From Karstenula rhodostoma CBS 690.94 (lineage: Eukaryota > Ascomycota > Dothideomycetes > Pleosporales > Didymosphaeriaceae): 64,000 bases of DNA. Location: positions 1,803,666 to 1,867,665 of the forward strand of contig MU001496.1 in assembly GCA_010093485.1 (NCBI GenBank), read 5' to 3'. The translations under genes were made by a program, and so were the position numbers. Below, in pieces: positions 45,122 to 57,779 of this stretch. The notes under the pieces are model-generated. The model made no database searches. It was not told the DNA's origin and worked only from the letters and a program-made list of their open reading frames with translations. The stretch's first letter is position 1. The number at the start of each line of letters is the position of its first letter.

Positions 45122-47436
45122 ATGTTGCGGCCCTTGCAAGCGCTCCTCGCCGCGCTGCTCGCGTCGTGTTCCAGCGGGCTGGATGCCCCGTTGCAGACGC
45201 AGCTAGGTGCAGGTACGATCGCGGCGTCTGCAAAGAGCCGCCCACTGAAAGGACGCTTCCTGCACATTACTGGTCAGCCCCGCTGCGTTATCTCTCGCTG
45301 CTGCAGCCCGTCTAACCACCATGATACAGACTTCCATCCCGATCCACACTACAAGACATACTCGAGCACCAAGGAGACCGCCGCCTGCCATCGCGAACAT
45401 GGCCCCGCGGGCTACTACGGCGCCGAGACGTCGGCTTGCGACTCGCCCGTGTCCCTCGTCAACGCGACCCTGGACTGGATAAAGCACCATGTGGCCGACG
45501 ATATTGACTTCGTCGTGTGGACTGGCGACTCTGCACGGCACGACAACGACGAGAAACGCCCCCGCACCCAGAACGAAATCATCTCGCAGAACGAGCTGAT
45601 GGTGCAGAAGCTGACCGACGTCTTTGGGAATGGCGAGGATAAGGAGGACCCAACCAAGGCCTTCAAGATTCCCATCGTGCCGACGTTTGGAAACAATGAC
45701 ATTATGCCGCACAACATTCTGCTGGCGGGCCCGAACAGGTGGACGATGAAGTATCTGGATATATGGAGAGGCTTTATACCCGAGGCGCAGAGACATCAGT
45801 TCCAGCAGGGCGGGTGGTTCTCGGTCGAGGTCATACCGGGGAACCTGGCTGTGATCAGCTTGAATACAATGTGGGTGCAGTTCGAATGGCTGAAAGGAGG
45901 CGCGCTGACAAGCTTAGGTATTTCTTTACCTCCAACTCTGCCGTCGACGGATGCGCCAATAAGAAAGAGCCCGGCTACGAACAGTTCGAGTGGCTGCGCA
46001 TCCAGCTCCAGATCATGCGAGACCGCGGCATGTCCGCCATCCTGATCGGCCACGTACCGCCCGCTCGCGTTAATAGCAAGGAAAGTTGGGACGAGACATG
46101 CTGGCAGAAGTACGCCTTGTGGGAGCGACAGTACCGGGACGTGATTGTGGGGTCCCTCTTCGGGCACATGAACATTGATCATTTCATGCTGCAAGATTCC
46201 CACCACATCAAGAGAGGGGCCAAACACGGCCAGATGACGCCTCAAAGCACCAAGGCCAGAGCTCGAGTTCGAGGAGGGGGTTTGCTGACGGATGGAGAGA
46301 TTACGGTGGCATCCGCTTCTGACTACTTGGTCGAACTGAGACATTGGTGGTCAAAACTCCCTTCGCCCTCGTCAAAAAAGAATAAGGGACGATCAGTTGC
46401 TGAATATGCTGATGAAGATTCGGATGAAAAAGATCTTTCTATCTGGCAAGAGACTTTTTCGGTCTTCTCGAAAACCCACAAGAAACCGCAAAACGGCAAG
46501 GAGAAGTCGTTCCTCGAAAAGATTGGCGGACAGTATGCGGAACGATATAGTGTCTCCCTCGTCGCACCTTCCGTTGTGCCGAACTACTTCCCCACCATTC
46601 GCGTTTTTGAGTACAACATCACCGGTCTGGAGCACCTGACCGTGTCACCCGTATCGGAGCAGGAGACATTCAGCAACTCTCTGATCCAGAAGCTCGCTGT
46701 GGATCACGATTTTGCCGACGACGATACGTACACGCGAGACACCGCGAGTGTCCTAAAAAGAAAGCACAAGAACAAGGAGAAGGGGTCCCTGAAGAACCGT
46801 AAAAAATACAAATTCAAAGTCCCCAAGGGCCCTTCGAAGAGTTCTCCCCCCGGTCCGGCGTACAGCCCTCAGACACTTACCTTTACGAGTTACACGCAGT
46901 ACTTCGCCAACCTGACGCACATCAACAACGACTTCGTTGCGGAGACGCAGACGCAGACTCCCAACGAAGATTCCCCGCAAACGATCTTTGGGTTGGAGGT
47001 CGATGCCGATGGGAAAATTGAGCAGCAAGGCTGGAAGGAGGGAAAGCACGGTAAACACCAGGGGAAGAAACCGCATGTCAAGCCGCATCCTAAGAAGTTT
47101 AAGTTCGAGGTTGAATACGACACCAAGACTGACAAGCGGTATCAGCTCACGGATCTCACTGTGCGGAGTTTTGTCGATTTGGCGAGGAGGATTGGGCAGA
47201 GGGCAAAAAAGGGGAAGCGTGGCGTGTATGAGGCTCGGGTAGATGCGGATGATGGCGAGGTGGATGCAGATGGTGGGAAGAAAAAGAAGGGCAAGGAGAG
47301 GAATAAGACGTGGTTGACGTTTGTGCAACGGGCGTTTGTGGGGACGCTGGATCCGGAGGAGGTGGCGGCTTTTGGGAGCGAGGATTCGACGGGTGGGGAA
47401 GAAGAGGAGGAAGAGGAGGAGAACATGGAGTTGTAA
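45122..47436 (+). CDS. PPN1: Endopolyphosphatase (Ppn1-like metallophosphatase)
   Basis: Ppn1 cleaves inorganic polyphosphate chains inside the vacuole. Three exons: 45122-45272, 45330-45870 and 45918-47436, about 736 aa. Intron 1 (45273-45329; GTCAGC, CTAAC, ACAG) joins FLHIT to DFHPDPHYK. Intron 2 (45871-45917; GTGGGT, CTGAC, TTAG) joins SLNTM to YFFTSNSAVDGC, both conserved in the family. An N-terminal hydrophobic segment (LRPLQALLAALLASCSSG) serves as signal or type II anchor. Metallophosphatase motifs include HITDFH, DFVVWTGDSARHD, TFGNNDIMPHN, LIGHVPP and FGHMNIDHF. A long basic region follows from about residue 440 and the acidic Glu-rich C-terminus is unusual but common in fungal orthologues. 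The gene ends about 460 bp before the AT-rich block. Confidence 0.9.
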
Positions 47437-47894
47437 GCGAGGCGAGGCTGTGTCTGGTGCGGTGGGTGGCAGTGGCAGTGGCAGTGGCAAGTGGTTGGTG
47501 GTGTTTTGCTGATACCCCGGGTTGTTTACTTTTTTTTAACTTTGCGTGCGTTTAGCGTTGGTACATAGAGAGTGCATAGCATGGGATGGGCGCGGCGTTT
47601 TGCATCGGTTACCTATGTTAGCAGTTATACATACTTTTATCTATCCGGAAATTCAGCATGTCTGATGCGAGCTTTCTCAATGTCGTCCGCCCCCTTATCC
47701 TTGTCCTCACGTGAGGTACTTACCCCCCGGCCTTCCTCTTCGCTGCCTTGTCCCTGTTCCCGTCCCCACGCGCGCGGGTTATGTTGGGGCGGGGTCTTGG
47801 GCGGAAGCGGGGGGAGTGGGGGATAGGGGGAGGGGAGGGAAAGAGGAACGAACGGGGATCCACGTCACAGGCAGGTCTCTAAGTAATCGCGGGC
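47437..47894. other. PPN1 3' flank and boundary segment
   Basis: GC-rich DNA with G-runs and a 12-bp perfect palindrome CCTCACGTGAGG near 47705-47716. Beyond about 47895 the composition flips to extreme AT-richness within a few tens of bases. Confidence 0.5.
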
Positions 47895-48164
47895 AGGCCT
47901 ATAACTAAATCTAGTTAAGTATATATAGGGGGTCCTATAGGCTAAGATACTATATAGATAAACTATATTATAGTATAATTTATTATAGGTATATAGTATT
48001 TCTTAATAGTAAAGCTATTATAATATTACTAAAGACTTAATAGAATTCTATATTAACTAGACTAGTAAATAGATTAGATATATCTATACTTAAATATAGA
48101 TTAGATTAGAATTATATAGACCCTAAATAGGGGTTAAGATAGAAATAATTAAAATATAAGTTAG

Positions 48165-48232
48165 AATTAAAGTAGGGGTAGTTAAAGTATAGGTTATAAT
48201 TAGGTAGGGGTAGTTAAAGTATAGGTAGAAGT
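48165..48232. repeat. Short tandem duplication, GTAGGGGTAGTTAAAGTATAGG unit class
   Basis: Two or three imperfect copies of a roughly 37-bp unit containing TAGGGGTAGTTAAAGTATAG, just inside the left edge of the AT-rich block. Confidence 0.6.
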
Positions 48233-48679
48233 AGAGTTAGTATACCTACTTAGGTTACCTATATAATATAGTAACTAAATTATTTTATTAATAAATATTA
48301 TATAATAAATAGATATAAATTAAAATTTTATTTTTATTACTTATAATTAACTTTAGATTTAATAATCTATATATATATTTATTATAATTATTTATTATAG
48401 TAATAACTACTCTAAATACTATTATAGCCTTTAGTATTTTTATAGTAGAGAGACTATTTCTTTTCTTTAGCTATTTTATATAATTTTTTATTTAAAAATA
48501 TTTTTTATTTTTTTTTTTTTTTATTTTTTTTCTCTTTTATTTCTTTTTCTCTATCTATTTATACTAATAGTTTAGATTTATATATATTATTTAAAAACTT
48601 ATATAAATTTCTAAATTAACTACTATCTTTATTAGTTTTATTTTTAACCTTAAGATCTAGACTAGATTCTAATTTAGGT

Positions 48680-49245
48680 TTATAGAACTATATAGTATAC
48701 TTATAATAGAAGAGAACTTTTTATTTTTTTTTAATATTTATTTTATATATTTTTATACTTTTTTAATTATTAGAATAATACTAACTAATAGTTATTTAAA
48801 TACTAACTCTTCTACTTACTTATATTTACTAATATTTTTAACTTTTATTTATAACTTATAGCTTATTATTTATAACTTAGTATATTACTCTATTATTATT
48901 AATATTAATATTATTTATTTATTATTATCTATCTATTATTATCTACTTATTATTATCTACCTATTATTATCTACCTATTATTATCTATTTATTATTACTA
49001 TTAATATTATTTACTACTTTTTATTTTATTTATTATAGAATAGCTACTACTATTTTTATATTTATTAATTATATAGACTTTTTTAATTTTTTAATTATAA
49101 TTACTTTTATTATAAAGTCTAGCTTCTTTTAGCCCTTAAGAACTATTATAATTATCTCTTACTATTTATATATAAAGTTTTTATTTTTAACTAACTATTA
49201 TAGTATTATTTTTATATAGTCTAGATTAATAATATTATATTAGTA
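48680..49245. repeat. Direct repeat R1, copy 1
   Basis: This about 550-bp segment aligns in the same orientation with 51070-51600. Shared strings include TTTTATACTTTTTTAATTAT, AACTATATAGTATA and TATAAAGTCTAGCTTCTTTT. The copies differ by substitutions and small indels. A TTATTATCTA-type microsatellite of different length lies inside each copy. No protein is legible. Confidence 0.8.
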
Positions 49246-49921
49246 ATATTATATATATATATAAGAAACTTATTAATAGACTTTATAATTATATAGTTTA
49301 TAGCTATAACTTATAATATTTATATACTAGATTAATTATTATACTAATAGAGATTAACTTACTAGATAATATATTAAATTTTATAATATATATAGTTAGA
49401 TATATCTAGATTACTAATAAATTTATTACTAGTATATACTATATTATATTTATTACTAAGAATTAGTTATTTATTATTATTAGCTATTTTAATAGAAATA
49501 TAGTATAGGTTTTTTTTTATAAAAGCTAGTCTTTATATATAATACTATAAATTATTTACTACTAGTAAGTAATCTCTTTTTTATATTCTTTTTTAAATTA
49601 TAATATTATTAATATTTTATAATATTCTTAATATTTTATAACTTCTCTATAATTATATATTAGATATTAGTAAATAAAGAGTATACTATTCTATTAATAT
49701 TATATAATATTATAATATTATAATATTATAATATTACTATATTATATAATATATATAAATAGATTAATACTTAATTAATTAAGTCTAGTACTATAGATAC
49801 CTTTCTTTCTCTTTTATTATAAATAGTATTATCCTTTAGAGCTATTTAATAGAACTATATAATACCTCTAAATATTTCCTTATTACTAGATAGTTATAAT
49901 AGTAACTTTATATTAAAAAAA

Positions 49922-49935
49922 NNNNNNNNNNNNNN
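49922..49935. other. Assembly gap (14 N)
   Basis: Fourteen ambiguous bases. The roughly 35 bases before the gap (TTTCCTTATTACTAG..., from about 49876) recur almost identically directly after it (from 49936), and a pure A-run of about 25 follows. The join therefore probably collapses or duplicates sequence, and the true distance across it is unknown. Confidence 0.95.
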
Positions 49936-50170
49936 TTTCCTTATTACTAGGTAGTTATAATAGTAGCTTTAAAAAAAAAAAAAAAAAAAAAAAAACCTTA
50001 AAGTCTAGTCTAAATTCTAATCTAGGTCTATATTATAAAAAGTTTTTATTTTACTAGTATATATAAGTAGCCAGTATAGTTCTATATATATTTATATATA
50101 ATTAAGTATTCTAGATATCTAGTATATACTAGCTAGTTCTATATTTTTATATATATATATATTATATATA

Positions 50171-50301
50171 ATTACTATAAGGGTAGGTAAATTAATAAAA
50201 TAAGGGGGATAAAAAGGTATATTATACTTTACTAATATATAAATAAAGGGAGACTAAAAAAGTAGTTAAAACTTATCTAGTATTTATATATAGGCTAACT
50301 A
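50171..50301 (-). mobile_element. Short SINE-like element, family Z, RIP-block copy 1
   Basis: It aligns with 59596-59736 in the same orientation and with 7833-7941 and 61169-61271 in reverse. Shared strings include ATAAAAAGGTATATTATACT, ACTAATATATAAATAAAGGG and ATATATAGGCTAACTA. No target-site duplication is evident, perhaps because the flanks are low-complexity. Confidence 0.6.
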
Positions 50302-50947
50302 AAAAGGATATAGTATTAAACTAATTAAAATAGGTATATATATATATATATATATTTATAGCCTATATATATTTATATAAATTAATAATATATTAGTAAG
50401 TAGCTTAGTAAGTAAAAAAAAATAAAAAATTTATAAATTTAAAACTTTAAAGACCTTACTACTATATAATAATATAATAGGTTAGTTATACTAGTAATTT
50501 ATATAGAAATTCTACCTTAATCTAAAATATAAGGTTTTATTATATTAAAAATATAAAAAATATAGTTTTATAATATATTTAAAGAACTAGAATAGGTAAA
50601 AACTAGTAACTTAGTTAAGAAAACTAGTTTATTTTAAATATTAATTAATAACTCTATAACTAATAGACTTTTTAATAATATTATTTAAAAATATAATTAT
50701 ATAATACTAATAGTATATAAATATAATATAATATTATATAATATATATTTAAATTAGTAATAAATAAAGTTTTCTTTATATTATAAAGTAATTATATAAT
50801 ATAAAATAGATATTTTTAAATAAATAAAATTATATAAGGATTTATCTATAAATCTATTAAAATATTATAATTATAGCTTTAATATTATAAAAGTTATTAA
50901 AGAATAAAGAAATTCTCTTTTATAGAGATTTTATATAAATCTAGTAT

Positions 50948-51004
50948 ATCTATATATACCTATATATACCTATATATACCTATATATACCTATATATACC
51001 TATA
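50948..51004. repeat. 10-bp tandem repeat TATATATACC
   Basis: Five to six perfect copies of a 10-bp unit. Confidence 0.9.
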
Positions 51005-51069
51005 TACTCTAGATAGTATAGATATAAATATATATAAATATATATATTTATATAGCTCTTCTAAAAAAC

Positions 51070-51588
51070 TTTTTATAATATATAAAACTATATAGTATAT
51101 TTATAATAAAAAAGAGTTTTTTATTCTTTTTTAATATTTATTTTATATATTTTTATACTTTTTTAATTATTAGTATAATACTAATTATTATTTAATACTA
51201 ATTCTTTTTACTTATATTTACTAATATCTTTAATTTTTATTTATAGTTTATAATTTATAGCTTAGTATATTACTCTATTACTATTATTATTATTATTACT
51301 ATTATTATTATTATTAATACTATCTATTTATTATTATTATTAATATTATCTATTTATTATTATTATTAATATTATCTACTACTTTCTTATATATTCTATA
51401 AAACTACTATTATCTACTCTATATTTATTAATTATATAGATTACTCTAACTTAATTATAATTATTTTTACTATAAAGTCTAGCTTCTTTTAATTCTTAAA
51501 AACTATTATAATTAGCTTTTACTATTTACTAGTAAAGTTTTTATTTCTAGTTAATTATTATAGAGGTAATTCTATTCTAGATTAGTAA

Positions 51589-51600
<12 letters not shown>
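51070..51600. repeat. Direct repeat R1, copy 2
   Basis: This copy is the counterpart of 48680-49245. Its internal microsatellite is TATTATTAT-rich rather than TATTATCTA-rich. The spacing between the copies is about 2.4 kb. Confidence 0.8.
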
Positions 51601-51610
<10 letters not shown>

Positions 51611-51623
<13 letters not shown>

Positions 51624-51830
51624 CCCTTCTAAGTAAAAGGGATTATTTAAACTATTCTATTATATATTTTTAGTAATTTATATTACTTTATATTATTTCT
51701 ATATATACTATATTTTTATCTAAACTTTCTCTAATTACTAATAATAATACTAGTTTTAATTAGAATTATAGATTTAGTTAGCTATATTTTTCTATTTAAT
51801 TTTACTAATACCTATTAAATATAATACTTC
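51611..51830. repeat. Inverted repeat A, left arm
   Basis: The reverse complement of this segment is found at 52990-53205. Shared features include CCCTTCTAAGTAA, TTTAAACTA and AGATTTAGTTAG. It may be a terminal repeat of a dead element. Confidence 0.7.
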
Positions 51831-51894
51831 GCGAGCTTAGATAAGCTATAGTAAAACTCGATAAATAAACTTAATAGAGTACTAAAATATAAAT

Positions 51895-52935
51895 ATTTTA
51901 AATAGCTTAAAGGTTATAGATTTTCCTCCTCTAGTAGAATTTACTTATATAAAGACTAGATATATATCTTTTATAATATAATATAAAGCTATATAGATAT
52001 TTATAATCTAATCTAAATTAGATATATACTAAGTAATTATAGAATACTTATAATTTAAAGTAAGTTAGTTAGCTACTAGTATTAAATTTTAGTATATATT
52101 TAGTTAGTTATTTAGTTACCTTAATAATAGAATAATAGGCTATTTAATTAATATTATATCTATACTAAAGATATAGTAAAAAAACTAATTAAGAAACTAT
52201 ATTATTCTCTATATAATATTATATAATATAGTTATTTCTTTACCTCTATTATCTCTATATTATATATCTATTAGATTTTTTAATATTAGGTCTTTTTTAC
52301 TATTTATTAAATACTCTTATCTTTTTTACTATATTTATTACTATAGTATCTCTAGTCTAGTCTATTATTAATAACTAAATATATAGCTTTTTAGATATTA
52401 AAATTATTAAATACTTATTAATAAAGGATTTAGTTATTTATATATAGCTTATTAATTAGATAGACTCTATATTATATATATATTAACTACTAGTAAATAA
52501 TAGTCTTTTAAAGAGAATATTCTTTCTCTTCTTTTACTCCTATTTAGAGAGTATAATTAACCTAACTACCTATAAAAATAAGATTAAAAAGGCCCTTCTT
52601 ATATAAAATTTTATTATTAATAGTAATCTAATTAGAGACTCTAGTAAGGTATTAATTATCTAGCTAGTAATAAATAGCTATTTAATATAAACTATAAAGA
52701 TAAAATATTTATATAAATATATATATAAGTTATATAATATATTTAAGTAAAAGTAATTAAAGTATTTAAAATAAATACTAATCCTTCTTTTATATTAAAT
52801 ATACTACTAACTCTAAGAATAGATATTATATTAGGGCTAGTATTATATATAAATATATAGATAATAATATATAGTTTTCTTTTTTTATAAATAATAGTAA
52901 TTTCTAATAGAGTATAAAATATTTCTTTATTATAA
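51895..52935. repeat. Long inverted repeat B, left arm
   Basis: The reverse complement of this 1-kb segment runs through 53275-54255 with matches spread along the whole length. Examples are AGCTTAAAGGTTATAGATT near 51905, TTACTATAGTAT near 52340 and AGATATTATATTA near 52820. The arms have diverged by substitutions and indels, as expected after RIP of an inverted pair. Confidence 0.7.
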
Positions 52936-52989
52936 AGTATATAGACTAGATATATATATATTAATATTAGTAGCTATTATTATTATTAT

Positions 52990-53205
52990 TATAATAATAT
53001 ATTATAACTTATAAATATTAGTAGAATTAAATAGAAAAATATAACTAACTAAATCTATAATTTTAATTAAGACTAGCGCTATTATTATTTAGTAATTAGA
53101 AAAAGTTTAAATAAAAATATAGTATATATAGGAACTCTATAAAGTAATATAGATTATTAAAAATATATAGTAGAGTAGTTTAAGTAATCCCTCTTACTTA
53201 GAAGG
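52990..53205. repeat. Inverted repeat A, right arm
   Basis: This is the reverse-complement partner of 51611-51830. It lies between the two arms of inverted repeat B, giving an order A, B, A-inverted, B-inverted. Confidence 0.7.
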
Positions 53206-53274
53206 GATTATTAATATCTATAAGCTATAATATACTATTATAATAATAATAATAATACTTATAATAGTTACTAA

Positions 53275-54255
53275 TATTAAAATATATATATATCTAGCCT
53301 ATATACCTTATAATAAAGAAATACTATATATTCTATTAGGTATTATTATTATTTATAAAAGAAAAGAAAACTATATACTATTATTTATATATATTACTAG
53401 CCTTAATATAATATCTATCCCTAGAGTTAATAGTATACTTAATAATAATAAGGTATAAAATTTATTTAATATTTACTTCTTTTATTTATACTTTTACTTA
53501 TTCTATACTTTATATATATATTTAAATAAATTCTATAATTCTATAGTCTATTTTTAATAATAGTAAAAAAAGCTCTTTATAAATAGAGAATCTATTAAGT
53601 CTAAATTATTCTTTCTTTTAATAATATAGTTTTATATATTTTTAGCCTTATTAGTTATAACTCTATATTCTAGGGTAACTAGACTCTTAAAAAGGGATTA
53701 GAAAAAGACTAGTATAAGGAATTCTAGAAGGCTACCTTCTACTAGTAACTAATACTCTAAAATTTTAAAATAATTATCTATAATCTAAATATAAATAGCT
53801 AAGTAGTTTTCTAATAAATATTTAATTATTTTAACTTTTATAAAGTTATTATATATTTAGTTATTAATAATAAACTAGACTAGAAATACTATAGTAATAA
53901 ATATAGTAAGAAAAGATAAAAGTATTTAATATTTAATAAGGCCTAATAAATATAGTATATAGTATAGAGATAATAGAAGTAATAAATAATAAATAACTAT
54001 ATTATATAATACTATATAGAGGATAATATAACTTCTTACCTATTATTCTACTATTAAAATAATTAACTAATTAATAATAGTACTAATATTTAATACTAAT
54101 AGCTAACTAATTTATTTTAAATTATAAGTATTCTATAACTACTTAGTATATATCTAATTTAGATTTAATTATAAAAGATATATATATCTAGTCTAGCCTT
54201 TATATAAGTAAAAATCTACTAGAGAAGAATAATCTATAACCTTTAAACTATTAAA
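53275..54255. repeat. Long inverted repeat B, right arm
   Basis: This is the reverse-complement partner of 51895-52935. The symmetry centre is near 53.1 kb. Confidence 0.7.
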
Positions 54256-55146
54256 ATATTTATTATTTATAATAAATAAAGTAAAGAAGTAAACTATTAT
54301 AGTAGAGCTTTTATATAGCTAACTAAACCTTAGGGCTATATATTACCTAATTAGAATAAAGGATTTTAGACTTTTTATTAACTAAAAAAAGGTATTTTAT
54401 ATATTCTAATTAGTCTTTAAAACGCGATATAATAATATTTCCCTAAATACTAATATAACTAATATATTATTTATAACTACTCTAGCTATAAAATATTAAA
54501 CTTAGCTATATATTTCTAAATATTTATCTAGTATATAATCCTTCTTTAGGTATTAGTCTAGCCTAATACTAACTAATACTTTAAAAACTTAAAACCTTTT
54601 TTTTAATTTAATTTAACTTTATCCCTTATTTATCCTTTTACTATAATACTATTATAATATATAACTTTAATAATACTTTTAGTAATCTTATACTATCTTC
54701 TTTATCTACTTTAATATCCTTTAAAATATTCTATACTTATAGAATACTATCTATATCCTTTATTTTTATAGTACTTCCTAATACCTTCTAATAGAGTAGA
54801 AGTCCTCCTAGTACTAAAGTATCTATTATATATAATATAGATATATTTATTTAAAATAATATTATAGCTATAATAAATAGAATAAAGTATAGATATCCCT
54901 CTTTATTATTATTTTAACTAATATTAATAGGGATTTATAGGTACTATTACCCCCTAAATTTATTTATTCTAAAGTTATAATACTATATCCTTCTATATTA
55001 AAAAGTATACTATTATTTTATATATTTTTACTAGCTAACCTACTATATTCTATTATAAATACTATATAATACTCTCTTTATAATACCTTACTTCCTTATT
55101 AGTATACCTTTTTTTAAGTATTATATAATTATTATAGGATAGTATT

Positions 55147-55255
55147 TTTTTTAAAATACGCTTATTTTTAAGCTGTTAGCTAGGGGAAGTACCTTTTTAT
55201 TAATATTTTTATCTACACTCGATAACTCGATCTTTTTATTATTATTTCCCTCCTA
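55147..55255 (-). mobile_element. Short insertion element, family Y, RIP-block copy
   Basis: This 109-bp element is flanked by perfect 13-bp direct repeats ATAGGATAGTATT (55134-55146 and 55256-55268). It matches 8006-8115 in gene space almost base for base. It keeps TACGC, AGCTGTTAG and CTCGATAACTCGA, that is CpG and TpG sites, inside DNA that has lost nearly all of them. Read on the minus strand it ends in an A-run at the duplication, as a retroposed element would. Confidence 0.75.
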
Positions 55256-57779
55256 ATAGGATAGTATTAGTAGTATAAAAAATATTTTAATAATTCTAAC
55301 TAGGAGTATATCCTCTTTTATAAGGTTCTAGAGCTCTAGAAATAAGCTAAGTAGTATCTTTATAAGACTAAGTAATTTAAGTCTATTATAGAAAATATTA
55401 TTCTCCCCTTTTTCTAAAATTATATAGATAATAGTAAATAAAAGTATTTCCTCCTATAATAGATTATATTTCTAAATTAGTATAAAATAAACTTTTAAAG
55501 TAGATTAATTATACCCTACCTTTTTTTTTTTATATATATTCTTACCTAATACCTAGACTAATATCTACTTTATAGATATATTTTTATATTATATTATCTA
55601 TTCTAGCTATATATTATCTTTTTATTAATTAGTAATAGTAGGTTAGGGATCTATATTACTCTATTATAAATATAATTATCTACTTAATCTAGTTTTTAAT
55701 ATTTTTATAAATAAAAAACTAAAGAAATACTATATATATTATAGATAAAAATATTCTCTACTAACTCCTATTATACCTCTTTCTAAATACTATATTATTA
55801 GTAAGCCTATTAATACTATAACTTAATTATATTCTATACCTTATATTTTATTATCTTTACTAAGTCTTTTATAGCTTTTTACTCTAATAAGACTAACCCT
55901 ATAAAGATTATTTTAGGATAGCTATTATTTATTATATAAGACCTATTAAATCCCTTTTCTAATATCCTCTTCTAGGCTAAATATAATATAATTAATACTA
56001 TATACTCCTTTACTATTATATATAGAGGATTTAGATATAAGATCTATTTAATTTATAATAGTATAAATATTTATCTAGTCTACTTTTATATCTCTAGGTC
56101 TATAGATATTAGGTAAGGTATTAAACTTTACCTCCTTTAATAGTCCTATACCTAATTATAGTAATAAAAGTAGTAAGGATAAATTTAGTAATAGGAACTT
56201 CTTTATAGAGGATTTTATAACTACTAAAGACTAAATATATTAGTAGGATTCTTCTATTTAATAATCTTTAAATCCTATAAATCTAGACTATTTATAGAAA
56301 CCTATACTTTTATTTAAAGAATTAAACTATATATTAGTATTTTATTAGGAGCTTAAAAATATTTAGATAAGTACTTACTCTATTTATAATTACTAGTAGT
56401 TTAACCTCTATATTATTTAGGGAGAGTATAATAACTATTATTAGAATTAAATAAAAAATAATAGACTAGATTTTATTCTATTATATAGGAGTAGGAATAA
56501 TATAAATCTAAAGCCTTTATTTTTATTATTACTACCTCTTATTAATATAGAAGAATACCTATTTACTTAGATCTAGATTACTATAAAAATATATACCTAT
56601 AGGGGGGCCTAATACTATTATTATAGCTATATTTATAACTTTACTATTAATATAGTAATACCTTTTTCTTAACTTCTATAATTTCCTTAAGAGGTTAAGA
56701 TTATTATTCTAAAGCCTATTTAGACTAAGGGGGATAATCTAGATTAGATTAATTACTAATTTAAAAAGGACTACTATATATATTATTCTATTATATAGTA
56801 GTAGCTTTTATTCCTAGTTACCTATTATTTTAGTTACTAAAATATTATTATTAATTATAAGGCTCTTATATCCCTTTTTATTAATAGTTCTATTAAATAG
56901 TAACTAGAGGTCCTTTATTTTAGTCTTAAAAACTCTAGTTCTAGTTAAATAACTAATATTATATTTAATACCTCCTTTAACTAGTAGTTTTATTCTTTAA
57001 ATATAGGTAGTATACTACCTAGTACTACTTCTATATAAAGAGGAGGTAAGAGTATATATAGTAGTAATAAAAAGGCTAGTATTAAGGATAATATATATAA
57101 GAATAAAAATAAGCCTTTAGAGGTTTTAGCTATATCTAATTTAGATATAGCTACCCCTAAATTTAAATCTCTTTAGAACTAAATTTATTTTTATACTAGC
57201 TATATTTACCTCTCTATAAAAGCTATTTATTTAATACTAATTATTAAGTTTACTAGAAGTATTTATTATCTAAGTCTTATATTCCTTTTACTATACCCTA
57301 TTAGTATAAATAATTATAATAAGTCTTATCTATAAGAAGTTAATCTTATTACCTATATATATTATTTTTTTTATTATAAAGATAGATATTTTACTTATTA
57401 TCCTTAATTTTAGTTTACTTTATTTAATATAATAATATAGAAGGTATCTATAATATAGGCTAGTTTTATAGTTAAATAAGGTATTAATAGTCTTTTATTA
57501 TAGACTAAGGATATTTAGACTACCTTTTTAGGGCCTAATTAAAGAGTATTACTAATTAACTCTATTATTTATATAGGTACCTAGCTCTAGGGAATATAAT
57601 TATACTAGTAATAAAAAGGTAGAAAGCTTAATATTATAGTAAGTTATTATAATCTTAACTACTTAATACCTACCTAATACTTTCTAGATTAAGTAGTTAA
57701 AAAGCCCTACCTTATTTATTACTTTCTTTATTACTAATAACTTTTAGTATAATCTCCTCTAGTTTATACTATAATTTAA

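Noticed and set aside
48900..48990. A CRISPR-like array suggested by spaced TATTATCTACC units
   Set aside because: The units are contiguous microsatellite repeats without unique spacers, and the DNA is eukaryotic.
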